A stretch of DNA of 64,000 bases from Akkermansiaceae bacterium UBA3385. GTDB taxonomy: Bacteria > Verrucomicrobiota > Verrucomicrobiia > Verrucomicrobiales > Akkermansiaceae. Position 1 is the first letter of the stretch. Each line of letters opens with the position of its first letter. The position numbers and the translations under genes are program-made. The DNA is taken from the NCBI GenBank assembly GCA_002358905.1, contig DEPT01000061.1:1-64000 (forward strand). The letters are read 5' to 3'. The notes below the pieces were generated by a model. That model worked only from the letters and a program-made list of their open reading frames with translations, was not told the origin of the DNA and did not search any database. Shown here in pieces: positions 25,468 through 33,875 of the stretch.

Positions 25468-25944
25468 TTAACTATCCTCAGGAGCAAGCATGAACATGAG
25501 GCGGTCTACCCCATAATGGGTGACCTCTTTCCACAAAGCTTTCTCCATGGCAGATACATGCTGAGCTCGCTCATCGGGCGACATGGATTCAACGGCTTCC
25601 TGACCATAATACTCTGCCAGAGCCCTATTTCCCAGGCGAGCTACCAGTTCTTCCCAGAATGAGGCATCACGATACTCATCGATCACATCAGAATAGAAAG
25701 CATTTTCCACATACGGACGCTTGAAGAACCAATAGCCACAATCGGGATTCAGTTCCATATCTCGCGCAATGGAGGGCACCGTACGCCCAGCTTTTAACAG
25801 CTCAACAAGAAGTTTCTGCCAGGCATCTGCTCGCGGGTTGCGGCCATCAGGCATAGCCTGCCCCAACACGGTAAGGGCCATAGCGCAGACTTCCGTTAAG
25901 TCGCGCATTTCCTTTTCTGTGAGTTCCAAGGTGACCTTACCCAT
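25468..25944 (-). CDS. Unrecognised 158-residue cytoplasmic protein
   Basis: I do not recognise this protein. It lacks a signal peptide and membrane segments, is acidic and helical (LTEKEMRDLTEVCAMALTVLGQAM, FWEELVARLGNRALAEYYG) and ends MLAPEDS. It starts 12 bases after the sufT stop and is probably co-transcribed with it. Its end is 26 bases from the convergent acyltransferase fusion. Confidence 0.7.
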   Translation of the reverse strand: MGKVTLELTEKEMRDLTEVCAMALTVLGQAMPDGRNPRADAWQKLLVELLKAGRTVPSIARDMELNPDCGYWFFKRPYVENAFYSDVIDEYRDASFWEELVARLGNRALAEYYGQEAVESMSPDERAQHVSAMEKALWKEVTHYGVDRLMFMLAPEDS

Positions 25945-25956
25945 AAAACCGCCCCC

Positions 25957-26496
25957 TTACTCCAACCCAAGCTGCATGCGGGCTTCTTCCGTCATCATAC
26001 TCTGGCTCCACGGAGGATCCCATACAAACTCTACATCTACTCCCTGAACACCATCGAGGGCAGAAATCCCCATTTCTGCTTCAGCCATGATATGGGGGCC
26101 CATGCCGCAGCCGGGAGCAGTCAATGTCATCTGCACGCTCACATGGCTGCCGCCCTCTTTCTGAGGAATGACTTCTACGCCATAAATCAATCCGAGGTTA
26201 ACAATATCTACAGGGATTTCAGGGTCGTAGATATTTCCGAGAACTTTCCAGATCCGTTCTTCCAGCGTCAGGTTCTCATTACTTTCCTGAACCACCTGGG
26301 ATTCTGCAATAATACCGGCGCGAGCCGCTTCTTCACGAGAAATTCGAACCAGGCCTATATCCGTGGCCGCGGTAATTGAGTTCCCCAGCATCTGGGTCAC
26401 ATAAATGCGAGACCCTTCGGGCAGCAGCACGGCATTACCTGCGGGAATCTGAATGGCAGCGGTCTCTGCCTCTGTAATCACTTCCTGATTCAACAT
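25957..26496 (-). CDS. sufT: SufT-type iron-sulfur cluster assembly protein
   Basis: A 179-residue protein with an N-terminal segment of the SufT family (GNAVLLPEGSRIYVTQMLGNSITAAT) and a C-terminal DUF59/MIP18 domain (VLGNIYDPEIPVDIVNLGLIYGVEV, then MTLTAPGCGMGPHIMAEAE with the conserved Cys). SufT helps mature Fe-S proteins in the cytoplasm. The frame opens at TTG 26508, but ATG 26496 matches the family start. sufE lies elsewhere in the window (59534). Confidence 0.88.
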   Translation of the reverse strand: MLNQEVITEAETAAIQIPAGNAVLLPEGSRIYVTQMLGNSITAATDIGLVRISREEAARAGIIAESQVVQESNENLTLEERIWKVLGNIYDPEIPVDIVNLGLIYGVEVIPQKEGGSHVSVQMTLTAPGCGMGPHIMAEAEMGISALDGVQGVDVEFVWDPPWSQSMMTEEARMQLGLE

Positions 26497-26555
26497 AGTG
26501 CGCGGCAATTATGGCAGAAAACGTCACGCATGCAAGGCAAATCTGTAAGAATGAC

Positions 26556-27479
26556 TTAAATGCGCTCCAGAATCCAGAGGAACAAATCCCTGTATGTGGT
26601 GTATATCTCGTTTGCACAAATGACAAAATCCTGAGCATATCCTCGCAGACTTATCACCCCGAAACAACGCAGAACGAGTACCAGAGAAGCCACATTGGCC
26701 AGCATAATAATCATGAACGACAATACCACGCCATTATCGAGCAAATCAGGTTGTTCACGAGGAATCACCCACAGAGTCCAGTAGATATGAAATGCCCACC
26801 AGAACCCGAAACCGGCACAGAACCACGCCAAGTATGTATCAAACGGATAAATCCAGTTTGCAACAAAGAACAGGCCCATCCAAAGCAACATCCAGAGAGG
26901 AACAAAATACGGAGAGAGAGAAATGAATAAATTATCCTTGTCTGTATCAACGTATCCGCCATCCAGATCGACACTCACAGTCTCCACCCTTCCAAAACAC
27001 ATCCACGCTGTCAGCGCATGAGTCAGTTCATGCCCGGCCACATACAGAAACATCAACATTGCATCAAGGACACGAAATCCTTTCAACGTAGCAAACACCA
27101 GCATACCCAGAATGGAATACCAGACAGGCACACTCTGCCAGAAATCAAAACTTCCCACTACAGGAGCAGCATGGTGCAACTGCTGCAGCAAAGCAAAGAC
27201 CATTACGACCGAAAGCGGGAGCAGAAGAAACAGGCCTATACACAAGCGTATGGTTCTCTGCCAGAAAGGCAGTTCTTCCGTATATTCAGAATCCTGAGGA
27301 TAATACACGGGTTGTTCAGACTGCAGATATGCGGTCTGAAGACGCAAACGACGCAACATTTTGCGCGTGCTATTGCCCGCAGGCTCACCCGCATATTTAT
27401 TCAGCATGAGAACCCGCCTATGGCCGGCTCCTTTCTTAAAGGAACGGCGACGATTTTCCGGTTTTCCAAAAATACTCAT
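26556..27479 (-). CDS. Polytopic membrane protein with HELTH metalloprotease motif
   Basis: A 307-residue protein. After a basic N-terminus (residues 1-75), five or six membrane segments follow. At residue 150 the motif GHELTHALTAW (HExxH) lies at the end of a helix, as in M50-type intramembrane metalloproteases. A DGGYV segment and further helices come after it; a classic NPDG motif is not seen. This suggests a divergent site-2-type protease or a degenerate relative. The start overlaps the recJ stop by four bases, so it is translated from the recJ transcript. Confidence 0.65.
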   Translation of the reverse strand: MSIFGKPENRRRSFKKGAGHRRVLMLNKYAGEPAGNSTRKMLRRLRLQTAYLQSEQPVYYPQDSEYTEELPFWQRTIRLCIGLFLLLPLSVVMVFALLQQLHHAAPVVGSFDFWQSVPVWYSILGMLVFATLKGFRVLDAMLMFLYVAGHELTHALTAWMCFGRVETVSVDLDGGYVDTDKDNLFISLSPYFVPLWMLLWMGLFFVANWIYPFDTYLAWFCAGFGFWWAFHIYWTLWVIPREQPDLLDNGVVLSFMIIMLANVASLVLVLRCFGVISLRGYAQDFVICANEIYTTYRDLFLWILERI

Positions 27480-29188
27480 ACTGATGCTGCAGACCTGATA
27501 TCCTGAATGGAGATAGAAAGAGTCGTTCGACCACGCCAGACATTGCGATCAATCGTGAAAGCAATATCCCACGGAGGGTCCGGTAATTTGACAGAGCCGC
27601 CGTTAAAATACATGGCGTCGCATTCACACGTTCCCTGACGCAAGCCAAGACGCAGATGATTTCCCTGCAAATGCCTTGGCGCATCGGTAAGCATCACGTT
27701 GCGGCTCATGAATATAGGCTGAGGATTCGAATTCCCGAAAGGCTCCAGCAATTCATAGCTGTCCAGCAAATCAAGCGTAAGTTCCGGGAAGGTCACCTCC
27801 GCATCCACCTTGAGCACGGGTGTGAGCTTTGACGGATCCACATTATCCTGCACAAACTGATTAAACCGTTCTCTGAATGCATCTATATTATCCTCGTGTA
27901 TCACAAGGCCGGCAGCCATATCGTGACCACCACCGGATATCAGGGTATCTGCGCAGGCATGTATAGCCTGCACAAGAGAAACGCCCGGAATCGAGCGCCC
28001 ACTTCCCTTGCCTATGCCGTTTTCATCCAGGGAAATCACAAATGTCGGCTTGTGGTACCGCCGCATGAGAAGAGAAGCCACAATGCCGACAACACCAGGA
28101 TGCCAGGTACGGGAGCCCAGCACAATGACACTATCCCTCTGGGGTGAAAAGGTTTTCGCCAGCATTTCCATTGCCTCATGGCGGATTTTTTCTTCCTCTT
28201 GCTGGCGTGCACGGTTGTGCATCTCAAGCCGCTCTGCCAGTTCCATGGCAACTGCGGTATCTCGGGTCATCAGCAGATTGAGAGCATCCAGCGGGCTGTC
28301 CATGCGCCCCGCGGCATTCAGGCGCGGCCCAATACGGAAAGACACATGGCTGGCACTGGGGCGTCGGTTCAGGTTGGTAACCCGGTTCAAAGCCTGAATT
28401 CCGATGTTACCCCCGCATTCCATCAGTCTGAGGCCATGCCGGGTTAACAATCGGTTTTCATCAACCAGGGGAACAATATCCGCCACAGTGGCAATAGCAA
28501 CCACATCGAGATGCTGTTTGAGGTCAAAATCTGTCAGGCGTCGCTGTTTCAGCATAGCATGCGCCAGTTTGAACACAACACCGGCACTGCACAGATAAGT
28601 GAACGGACTATCGTCCTCCAACTTGGCATTCACTACGGCAACGGCAGGAGGGCGCCCCTGGGTACTTGCCTCATGATGATCAAGTATGACCACGTCTATT
28701 CCCTGCTTCTGCAGCCAGGATACTTCATCCACGGATGATGTACCACAGTCCACTGCAATAATCAGCCCAGGCTTCCCCCCGCATTTGGCAATAGCATTTG
28801 CCATACCTTCCTCGCTCAGGCCATAGCCTTCACGCGTACGGACAGGAATAAAGAAATCCGTGCGTATGCCGTATGCACGCAAAACGGAATACAGGAGCGT
28901 GACAGAGCTCACGCCGTCCACATCGTAGTCACCATAGATGCAGACGTGCTCGCCGTTGTCTGCCGCGCGGAAGATGCGCTCAACGGCTGCATCCATCTCC
29001 CGCATGGCGAAAGGGTCTCCCAGATCCGCCAGCCTGGGTCTTAGGAATCGCAAAGCCCTGTCCCGGCCGGAAATGCCCCTCTGGGCCAGCAACTTACGAA
29101 CAAGCAGCGGCAGCTGCGCATTCAGTTCCTCTCCAAAGTCAACACTTCCGTCCAATGGGCGTAATTCCCAACTGAACTTAGTACTCAT
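27476..29188 (-). CDS. recJ: Single-stranded-DNA-specific exonuclease RecJ
   Basis: A 570-residue RecJ of normal length. It shows the DHH-family motifs GDYDVDGVSS (86-95), VDCGTS, LDHHEAS (169-175) and PAVAVVNAK, the DHHA1 motif SGGGHDMAAG, and a C-terminal OB-like domain (YELLEPFGNSNPQPIF...). It degrades single strands 5' to 3' in recombination and mismatch repair. ATG 29188 is fixed by the leaderless promoter. Confidence 0.95.
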   Translation of the reverse strand: MSTKFSWELRPLDGSVDFGEELNAQLPLLVRKLLAQRGISGRDRALRFLRPRLADLGDPFAMREMDAAVERIFRAADNGEHVCIYGDYDVDGVSSVTLLYSVLRAYGIRTDFFIPVRTREGYGLSEEGMANAIAKCGGKPGLIIAVDCGTSSVDEVSWLQKQGIDVVILDHHEASTQGRPPAVAVVNAKLEDDSPFTYLCSAGVVFKLAHAMLKQRRLTDFDLKQHLDVVAIATVADIVPLVDENRLLTRHGLRLMECGGNIGIQALNRVTNLNRRPSASHVSFRIGPRLNAAGRMDSPLDALNLLMTRDTAVAMELAERLEMHNRARQQEEEKIRHEAMEMLAKTFSPQRDSVIVLGSRTWHPGVVGIVASLLMRRYHKPTFVISLDENGIGKGSGRSIPGVSLVQAIHACADTLISGGGHDMAAGLVIHEDNIDAFRERFNQFVQDNVDPSKLTPVLKVDAEVTFPELTLDLLDSYELLEPFGNSNPQPIFMSRNVMLTDAPRHLQGNHLRLGLRQGTCECDAMYFNGGSVKLPDPPWDIAFTIDRNVWRGRTTLSISIQDIRSAASV

Positions 29189-29194
29189 GGCTCA

Positions 29195-29224
29195 ATTCTA
29201 CCACCCAGCCCCATATCACGTCAA
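29195..29224 (-). promoter_or_regulatory. recJ promoter, leaderless geometry
   Basis: On the minus strand TTGACG (29219-29224), 18 bases, TAGAAT (29195-29200), then six bases to ATG 29188. Confidence 0.7.
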
Positions 29225-29275
29225 GTGATAAATAACAAGTTAACCCGGGACGAAAAAGGCGGGCAAACTTCCGGC

Positions 29276-29303
29276 TTGAGTAGCATGAACAATGTGCTAC
29301 AAT
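29276..29303 (+). promoter_or_regulatory. Promoter of the ankyrin lipoprotein gene, leaderless geometry
   Basis: TTGAGT (29276-29281), 16 bases, TACAAT (29298-29303), then six bases to ATG 29310. It is divergent from the recJ promoter. Confidence 0.65.
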
Positions 29304-29309
29304 GACTCC

Positions 29310-31148
29310 ATGAAGTTATTCCGCGCCATTCTACTACTCTCGCTGAGCAGCGCAGTCATGTTGACCGGATGCCGCCCGCAGGACAAAGGACACGCCACAC
29401 CTCAAGCAGCCGAAGAACTGGCACAGATATCAGAAATCATTCCCGAAGCGGGCGTGGATGAAGTTCTGGAACTTCCTGATATGTACGAAATTCTGTCATT
29501 AATGTCAGATTTTGCAGCAAATCCGGATGCTCAGCGGGCCATGCCCGTTTCGGGTATCACTATGTTGCATCTGGCGTGTCTTTTCAAAAAAGCAGAACTG
29601 GCGCGCTGTCTTCTCCTTGACCACGCAGATCCGAACGCAAAGACAGCAGCAGGAGATACCCCTCTCTCGCTGGCGGTATCCATGCGCGGCGTAGAAGATG
29701 AAAACGTGACCGATGAAGCAATCATCAATCTCATCGATATTCTGATAGCTGCAGGAGCGGACACTAAGCTCACCATCGGCGATGACATTTCCTTACTCAA
29801 CTATGCGGGGCTCAATAGCTTTAGTGAAAAAATCTTTCTTCATTTATTAGACATAGGCTGCCCGCCCGATGAAACAACCTGTCAGGCACCGGCCATGATG
29901 GGGTGGAACACCGCACTTCAGCGGATGCTGGACATGGGCGCAGCAAGGCTTCCGGCAGAGAAGGATGCCTTGCTTCTCATGGCCGCCGCCAATCTGCACA
30001 AAGACACAGTAAAGCTACTGCTCGATGCAGGAGCCGATGTGAATGCAAACATGCTGAGTGGTACAACCCCGCTTCTGGAAGCAGCGGGGCATCTTCTATC
30101 GCCTGCAGAGGAAGAGGAAAGCAAACATAAAGCCAATATCATTGATGTCTGTGCCCTGCTCATCAGCCGCGGAGCCAGTCTTGAGCTTGCAGAAATCCGC
30201 CAGGATGGCTCGCCAGCTTTCAGCGCCGCCGATATTCTGACCAAGGATGCCGACACCATCGCTGCTTTCAAGGACCGAGGCATTGATCTCTCCCCGCCGG
30301 AAATAGTATTCACCAGTGGAATCGCTCTCCTGGAAGCAGTAGGTAAAGCTGCCGTGCTGGAGCAAATGCCGCCGGTGGAAGCGTTTGATGCCATTTCCGC
30401 CATTCTTAATCCCACGGAGGAAATGAAAGAACACTCAGGCTTCCACGATATTCTCCCCATGGCTGTGGAATTACTACACGGCATAGATGCAGCAAAAACA
30501 TCCACACAGGTTACCGCCATGCCTTTATGGAGCGGTGCCGACGCCTGGAATAAGGGGCACGGCGATTGTCTTCTGCCGGCAATTACAAAGTGCGAAGGCA
30601 TCGTGATCCCCAAACAAATTATCTGTTCCACAGCAGAACATCTGAATCAATCAGGCAAGGCAGACAACGCAGCAACCATCATTGAACTGCTCTACCGGTG
30701 CCCGGATGCTACTGCAGAAATCGAGCACTATTGCAATCATAGCTCCAAATCTCTGAAAGCCGGAGCTCTGGCAGCAAAATTGAGACAAGCAGGCTTACCA
30801 ACGCCCCGCGATGGAGATGTGCAACTCTGGCTGGAAAATCACAACATGGAAGCAGCATCCGAAATAGTGCAGAAAGCTGTCCTTCTCACCTCTCTTTCCA
30901 GGCTGTGGTATGGAGATATGCTCCCTGCCGAGCAGGAGCAGATGCTCAAAGCCATGGAGGAAATAGGCGCCAAAGAAGCCGCAGCTCGTTATCGTGCTAT
31001 TGCTGCAGCCATGGACGACCCAGAAGAACTGGACCGGATTACTGCCGACAATGAATCCTGGAAGTTTGAACTCGAAATAGCAACTGCAAACTTCATCCTT
31101 GCAAACGCTTCTGCATTTGTAGTCCGGTCTCCTCAAATTACAGATTGA
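29310..31148 (+). CDS. Ankyrin-repeat lipoprotein
   Basis: A 612-residue lipoprotein: signal MKLFRAILLLSLSSAVMLTGC with Cys21. Residues about 75-310 hold ankyrin-type repeats (ITMLHLACLFKKAELARCLLLDHADPNAKTAAGDTPLSLAV, then LLLMAAANLHKDTVKLLLDAGADVNANMLSGTTPLLEAAGH). The C-terminal 300 residues are helical without a known domain. Such proteins bind partners at the envelope. An upstream ATG at 29292 overlaps the promoter and is not used. The next two genes seem related in function. Confidence 0.85.
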   Translation: MKLFRAILLLSLSSAVMLTGCRPQDKGHATPQAAEELAQISEIIPEAGVDEVLELPDMYEILSLMSDFAANPDAQRAMPVSGITMLHLACLFKKAELARCLLLDHADPNAKTAAGDTPLSLAVSMRGVEDENVTDEAIINLIDILIAAGADTKLTIGDDISLLNYAGLNSFSEKIFLHLLDIGCPPDETTCQAPAMMGWNTALQRMLDMGAARLPAEKDALLLMAAANLHKDTVKLLLDAGADVNANMLSGTTPLLEAAGHLLSPAEEEESKHKANIIDVCALLISRGASLELAEIRQDGSPAFSAADILTKDADTIAAFKDRGIDLSPPEIVFTSGIALLEAVGKAAVLEQMPPVEAFDAISAILNPTEEMKEHSGFHDILPMAVELLHGIDAAKTSTQVTAMPLWSGADAWNKGHGDCLLPAITKCEGIVIPKQIICSTAEHLNQSGKADNAATIIELLYRCPDATAEIEHYCNHSSKSLKAGALAAKLRQAGLPTPRDGDVQLWLENHNMEAASEIVQKAVLLTSLSRLWYGDMLPAEQEQMLKAMEEIGAKEAAARYRAIAAAMDDPEELDRITADNESWKFELEIATANFILANASAFVVRSPQITD

Positions 31149-31173
31149 CAGATGCCCGGAATTCCATTAGATT
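31145..31173 (+). promoter_or_regulatory. Promoter of the 425-residue exported protein gene
   Basis: TTGACA (31145-31150), 17 bases, TAGATT (31168-31173), then eleven bases to ATG 31185, giving a leader of only a few bases. The -35 TTGACA overlaps the TGA stop of the ankyrin gene (31146-31148). Confidence 0.65.
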
Positions 31174-31184
31174 AAGCTCAGGTA

Positions 31185-32462
31185 ATGGGTATGTGGCACA
31201 AAGTACTGGTTGTTCTTGGCGCGACAGGTCTTGCAGTCGCGGAGGGGAAGCCGTCCGCTTCTCCCGTGGAGATATTACCGTCATTATTGGACGTCATCTA
31301 TCTGACGGATGAAACACCCAACGGAGACACGCTGCTCATTACTGCAGCAAGAGCTGCATACGCCATGCCCTCTGCCGCCAGGGTACAACTCATGGAGCCG
31401 TTTCTGAAGAACCTGCTCATGCAGGGCCATGACCCCTTGCATGAAAACAAAGCAGGATGCAATGCCGTCTTCTACCTGGCTGGCATGCCGGAATTCTACC
31501 AGCGGCTCACAGCGGAAAACCTGTTACCGAGAGAACTGGCTCTGCGCATTCCTCATGATGAAGGGGCACTCCTCCGCTACATGAAGCTCCGCAATAATCA
31601 GGCCCTGCTTTCCAAATCTGCCGGCAGTCATGAGTACCTGACCCGCCGATACTGTACCCCCGCCCTTGAGCGAGCCCAGAGAATGATTCAGAACTACCTG
31701 GGAGCGTCCTCTCTTTCCCGTATTCCCGAAGGTGCACTTGCAGATTGTCTTACCTTCATGCATCTTGCAAGCCCCCAGGCAGCGGAAGGGTTCATCAACT
31801 CACTTACACTGTGGGAACACGGCGAGCATTTTCTGGAAGAAATACCGGCACACTTGCTGGATACCCTCCACAGCATGGGGTGGAAAGTCAATCCTGATTT
31901 ATTGCGCAAAGCCTTGCATAAACTGGGAACCCTCCTTCCTGTGAGCAAAGACGACATGATTGAGTGTGCAGCATCCGAGCCCATGTCCAAACTGCTCGAA
32001 ATGCTCACCAACCAGGAAAAAACAGGAGCCATGCCGGAACTGCAGAAATACGCAGCCGCCTTTGACCCGGAGATTATCCACACAGCCCTGTCGTTACAAA
32101 TGAAGCTCAAAGGAATTCCGCTGCCCTGGGAATCTGACTTCACCAGGTTTACGGCACCAGAACTTCAGGAAATTCGTGATGCCTTACGGGCAGATTCAGC
32201 CATACGCCGAGGTCGCATGGAGTATGTAACGGGGGCTCAGTTCAAAGCAGCAGCCGCCGTAATCCGCAAGCACAACATGCCCAATCATGCGGACATGATG
32301 GAAGGCATCGTAGAAAATGACCAGGTGATTCTGCGCCCCGAACTTCGTCCAGCTTTCCGCACCCGCTACGAAGAACTGCGAGAAGCATCTCCTCACGTTG
32401 AATTGCTGAAGTTCATCATGCAGCACGAAGAAGCAGCAAAACTCCGGGAGGCTGCAAGATGA
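31185..32462 (+). CDS. Exported helical protein, ankyrin-like start
   Basis: A 425-residue protein with signal peptide MGMWHKVLVVLGATGLAVAEG. Residues 35-95 keep an ankyrin-like pattern (NGDTLLITAARAAYAM...LLMQGHDPLHENKAGCNAVFYLAG), recalling the preceding lipoprotein. The rest is helical and not recognised. Its stop overlaps the next start by four bases (ATGA), so the two products are made together. Confidence 0.7.
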   Translation: MGMWHKVLVVLGATGLAVAEGKPSASPVEILPSLLDVIYLTDETPNGDTLLITAARAAYAMPSAARVQLMEPFLKNLLMQGHDPLHENKAGCNAVFYLAGMPEFYQRLTAENLLPRELALRIPHDEGALLRYMKLRNNQALLSKSAGSHEYLTRRYCTPALERAQRMIQNYLGASSLSRIPEGALADCLTFMHLASPQAAEGFINSLTLWEHGEHFLEEIPAHLLDTLHSMGWKVNPDLLRKALHKLGTLLPVSKDDMIECAASEPMSKLLEMLTNQEKTGAMPELQKYAAAFDPEIIHTALSLQMKLKGIPLPWESDFTRFTAPELQEIRDALRADSAIRRGRMEYVTGAQFKAAAAVIRKHNMPNHADMMEGIVENDQVILRPELRPAFRTRYEELREASPHVELLKFIMQHEEAAKLREAAR

Positions 32463-33841
32463 GAAAGGGATTCGTATCCCTGTGGAGATTGCTCCTATAC
32501 CCCACCATCTTTCACATCTTAGGGGTAATTGCCGTTTTGTCTTGTTGTGTTCCCATCCTCTTCCCGGAAATATGCCCCACCGGTACACAAGCGATGATAT
32601 TGCGATACGCAGGGGCGGGATTATTAATATCCATCTGCACATCCGCAATCCTGATGCTTACATCTGCAGCAATACACATGCTCAGATTAAGCAACACTCG
32701 TGCGTTCAGCCAGATTTTCAAATGGCTTGTTATCTGGGGTGCAGGCGGAATCTTTTATGTACTGCTGGCAATAGCGGCAGATGTACAGCCACCTCGTACC
32801 AATCTGGATAACCAGCCGATTCAGAACTCTGATACGCTTTATTCACCGAAAGAGCAACTCAACGGGCCATCCTCCCTAGTCATTCCCATCGACCCGCGAA
32901 ATCATGCGACAGACAAGGTGGCCGCAGCGCCCAACTTGTTGAAACTTGAAGAGGAATATGCAGAATTGTTCCGCAACTACATAGAATCCTCCCCTCGCTG
33001 GTCAGGGCAGGATGGCGATGATACATTCTACTCCAAACCCGGGCACCTGGTCATGGTGCCTCCCACTGCAGCGGGTGCGCCGTCACTGGTGCATGTCTGC
33101 TTCCGCAGACTTGTAGAAGGCGATCCGGTACCTCAAGGATACGCAGTCGTTCAGCCGGGCGGCGACTTCCCGGAAATAGAGAAATCTCCCCAACAGATTC
33201 CAGATATAGCGCTTGATCTTGGGCGGAACCACATGCTCTTACTGGCCTGGCGTGGCAGTGCGCACCGTGAAACCGCTTACAGCGCCATCAATGCAGCCAT
33301 TGCCGCAACAGATGCTCGCATGCAAGCTCTCGTAGAAGCTCCTACACCGGAAACGGTGCAGCGCATGCTTAGCGGGCGTGAATCATATCCAGGAAACACT
33401 CCGGAGTTCCGTCTCAGCGAACCTCTGGCACAGGAAGGCACTTACCAGGCCGAACTATACGCGAACCCTGGAGAACCGGGCATCATCCTCATCTACATCA
33501 AGGATATGGGAACGGACGAGACTCTCAGGCTTCTGACTTGTCCGGCCAGGTATTCATCAAACCCGGATGAATTATTCCGGCACGACATCCAGGAATCCGT
33601 TCCCGACTGGATACGCAGCACCGCCGGTGGCGATATTTCAAATATTTTCCCGAAAAACACTCCGCTTTTCGCCATACGTCTGGGGCAACAGCACCAATAC
33701 TTTGGAGCAGCGTTTGAAGTATGGTTCAAGCCCTCAGATGTGCGCATGCCAAGACGCCTTATTCTGCGGCGGTGTTACCAGGTTCAGCCATACGACCCTC
33801 CCGCAACGGAAAGTCCACGGACTGACATCCCGAAAGCTTGA
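32459..33841 (+). CDS. Membrane protein with large soluble domain, unknown
   Basis: A 460-residue protein. Three hydrophobic segments lie in the first 110 residues (about 12-35, 45-70, 85-107), followed by a Pro/Asn-rich spacer and a 320-residue soluble domain rich in beta strands (PGHLVMVPPTAAGAPSLVHVCFRR, GIILIYIKDMG, FEVWFKPSDVRMPRRLILRRCY). I do not recognise the family. It is translationally coupled to the gene before it. The cysS promoter -35 box overlaps its stop codon. Confidence 0.65.
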   Translation: MRKGFVSLWRLLLYPTIFHILGVIAVLSCCVPILFPEICPTGTQAMILRYAGAGLLISICTSAILMLTSAAIHMLRLSNTRAFSQIFKWLVIWGAGGIFYVLLAIAADVQPPRTNLDNQPIQNSDTLYSPKEQLNGPSSLVIPIDPRNHATDKVAAAPNLLKLEEEYAELFRNYIESSPRWSGQDGDDTFYSKPGHLVMVPPTAAGAPSLVHVCFRRLVEGDPVPQGYAVVQPGGDFPEIEKSPQQIPDIALDLGRNHMLLLAWRGSAHRETAYSAINAAIAATDARMQALVEAPTPETVQRMLSGRESYPGNTPEFRLSEPLAQEGTYQAELYANPGEPGIILIYIKDMGTDETLRLLTCPARYSSNPDELFRHDIQESVPDWIRSTAGGDISNIFPKNTPLFAIRLGQQHQYFGAAFEVWFKPSDVRMPRRLILRRCYQVQPYDPPATESPRTDIPKA

Positions 33842-33866
33842 CAAACAGTGCAGTTCAAGGCATACT
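33838..33866 (+). promoter_or_regulatory. cysS promoter, near-leaderless geometry
   Basis: TTGACA (33838-33843) overlaps the TGA stop of the upstream gene; 17 bases later CATACT (33861-33866) is the -10, and nine bases separate it from ATG 33876. Confidence 0.65.
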
Positions 33867-33875
33867 CCCCGCGTT

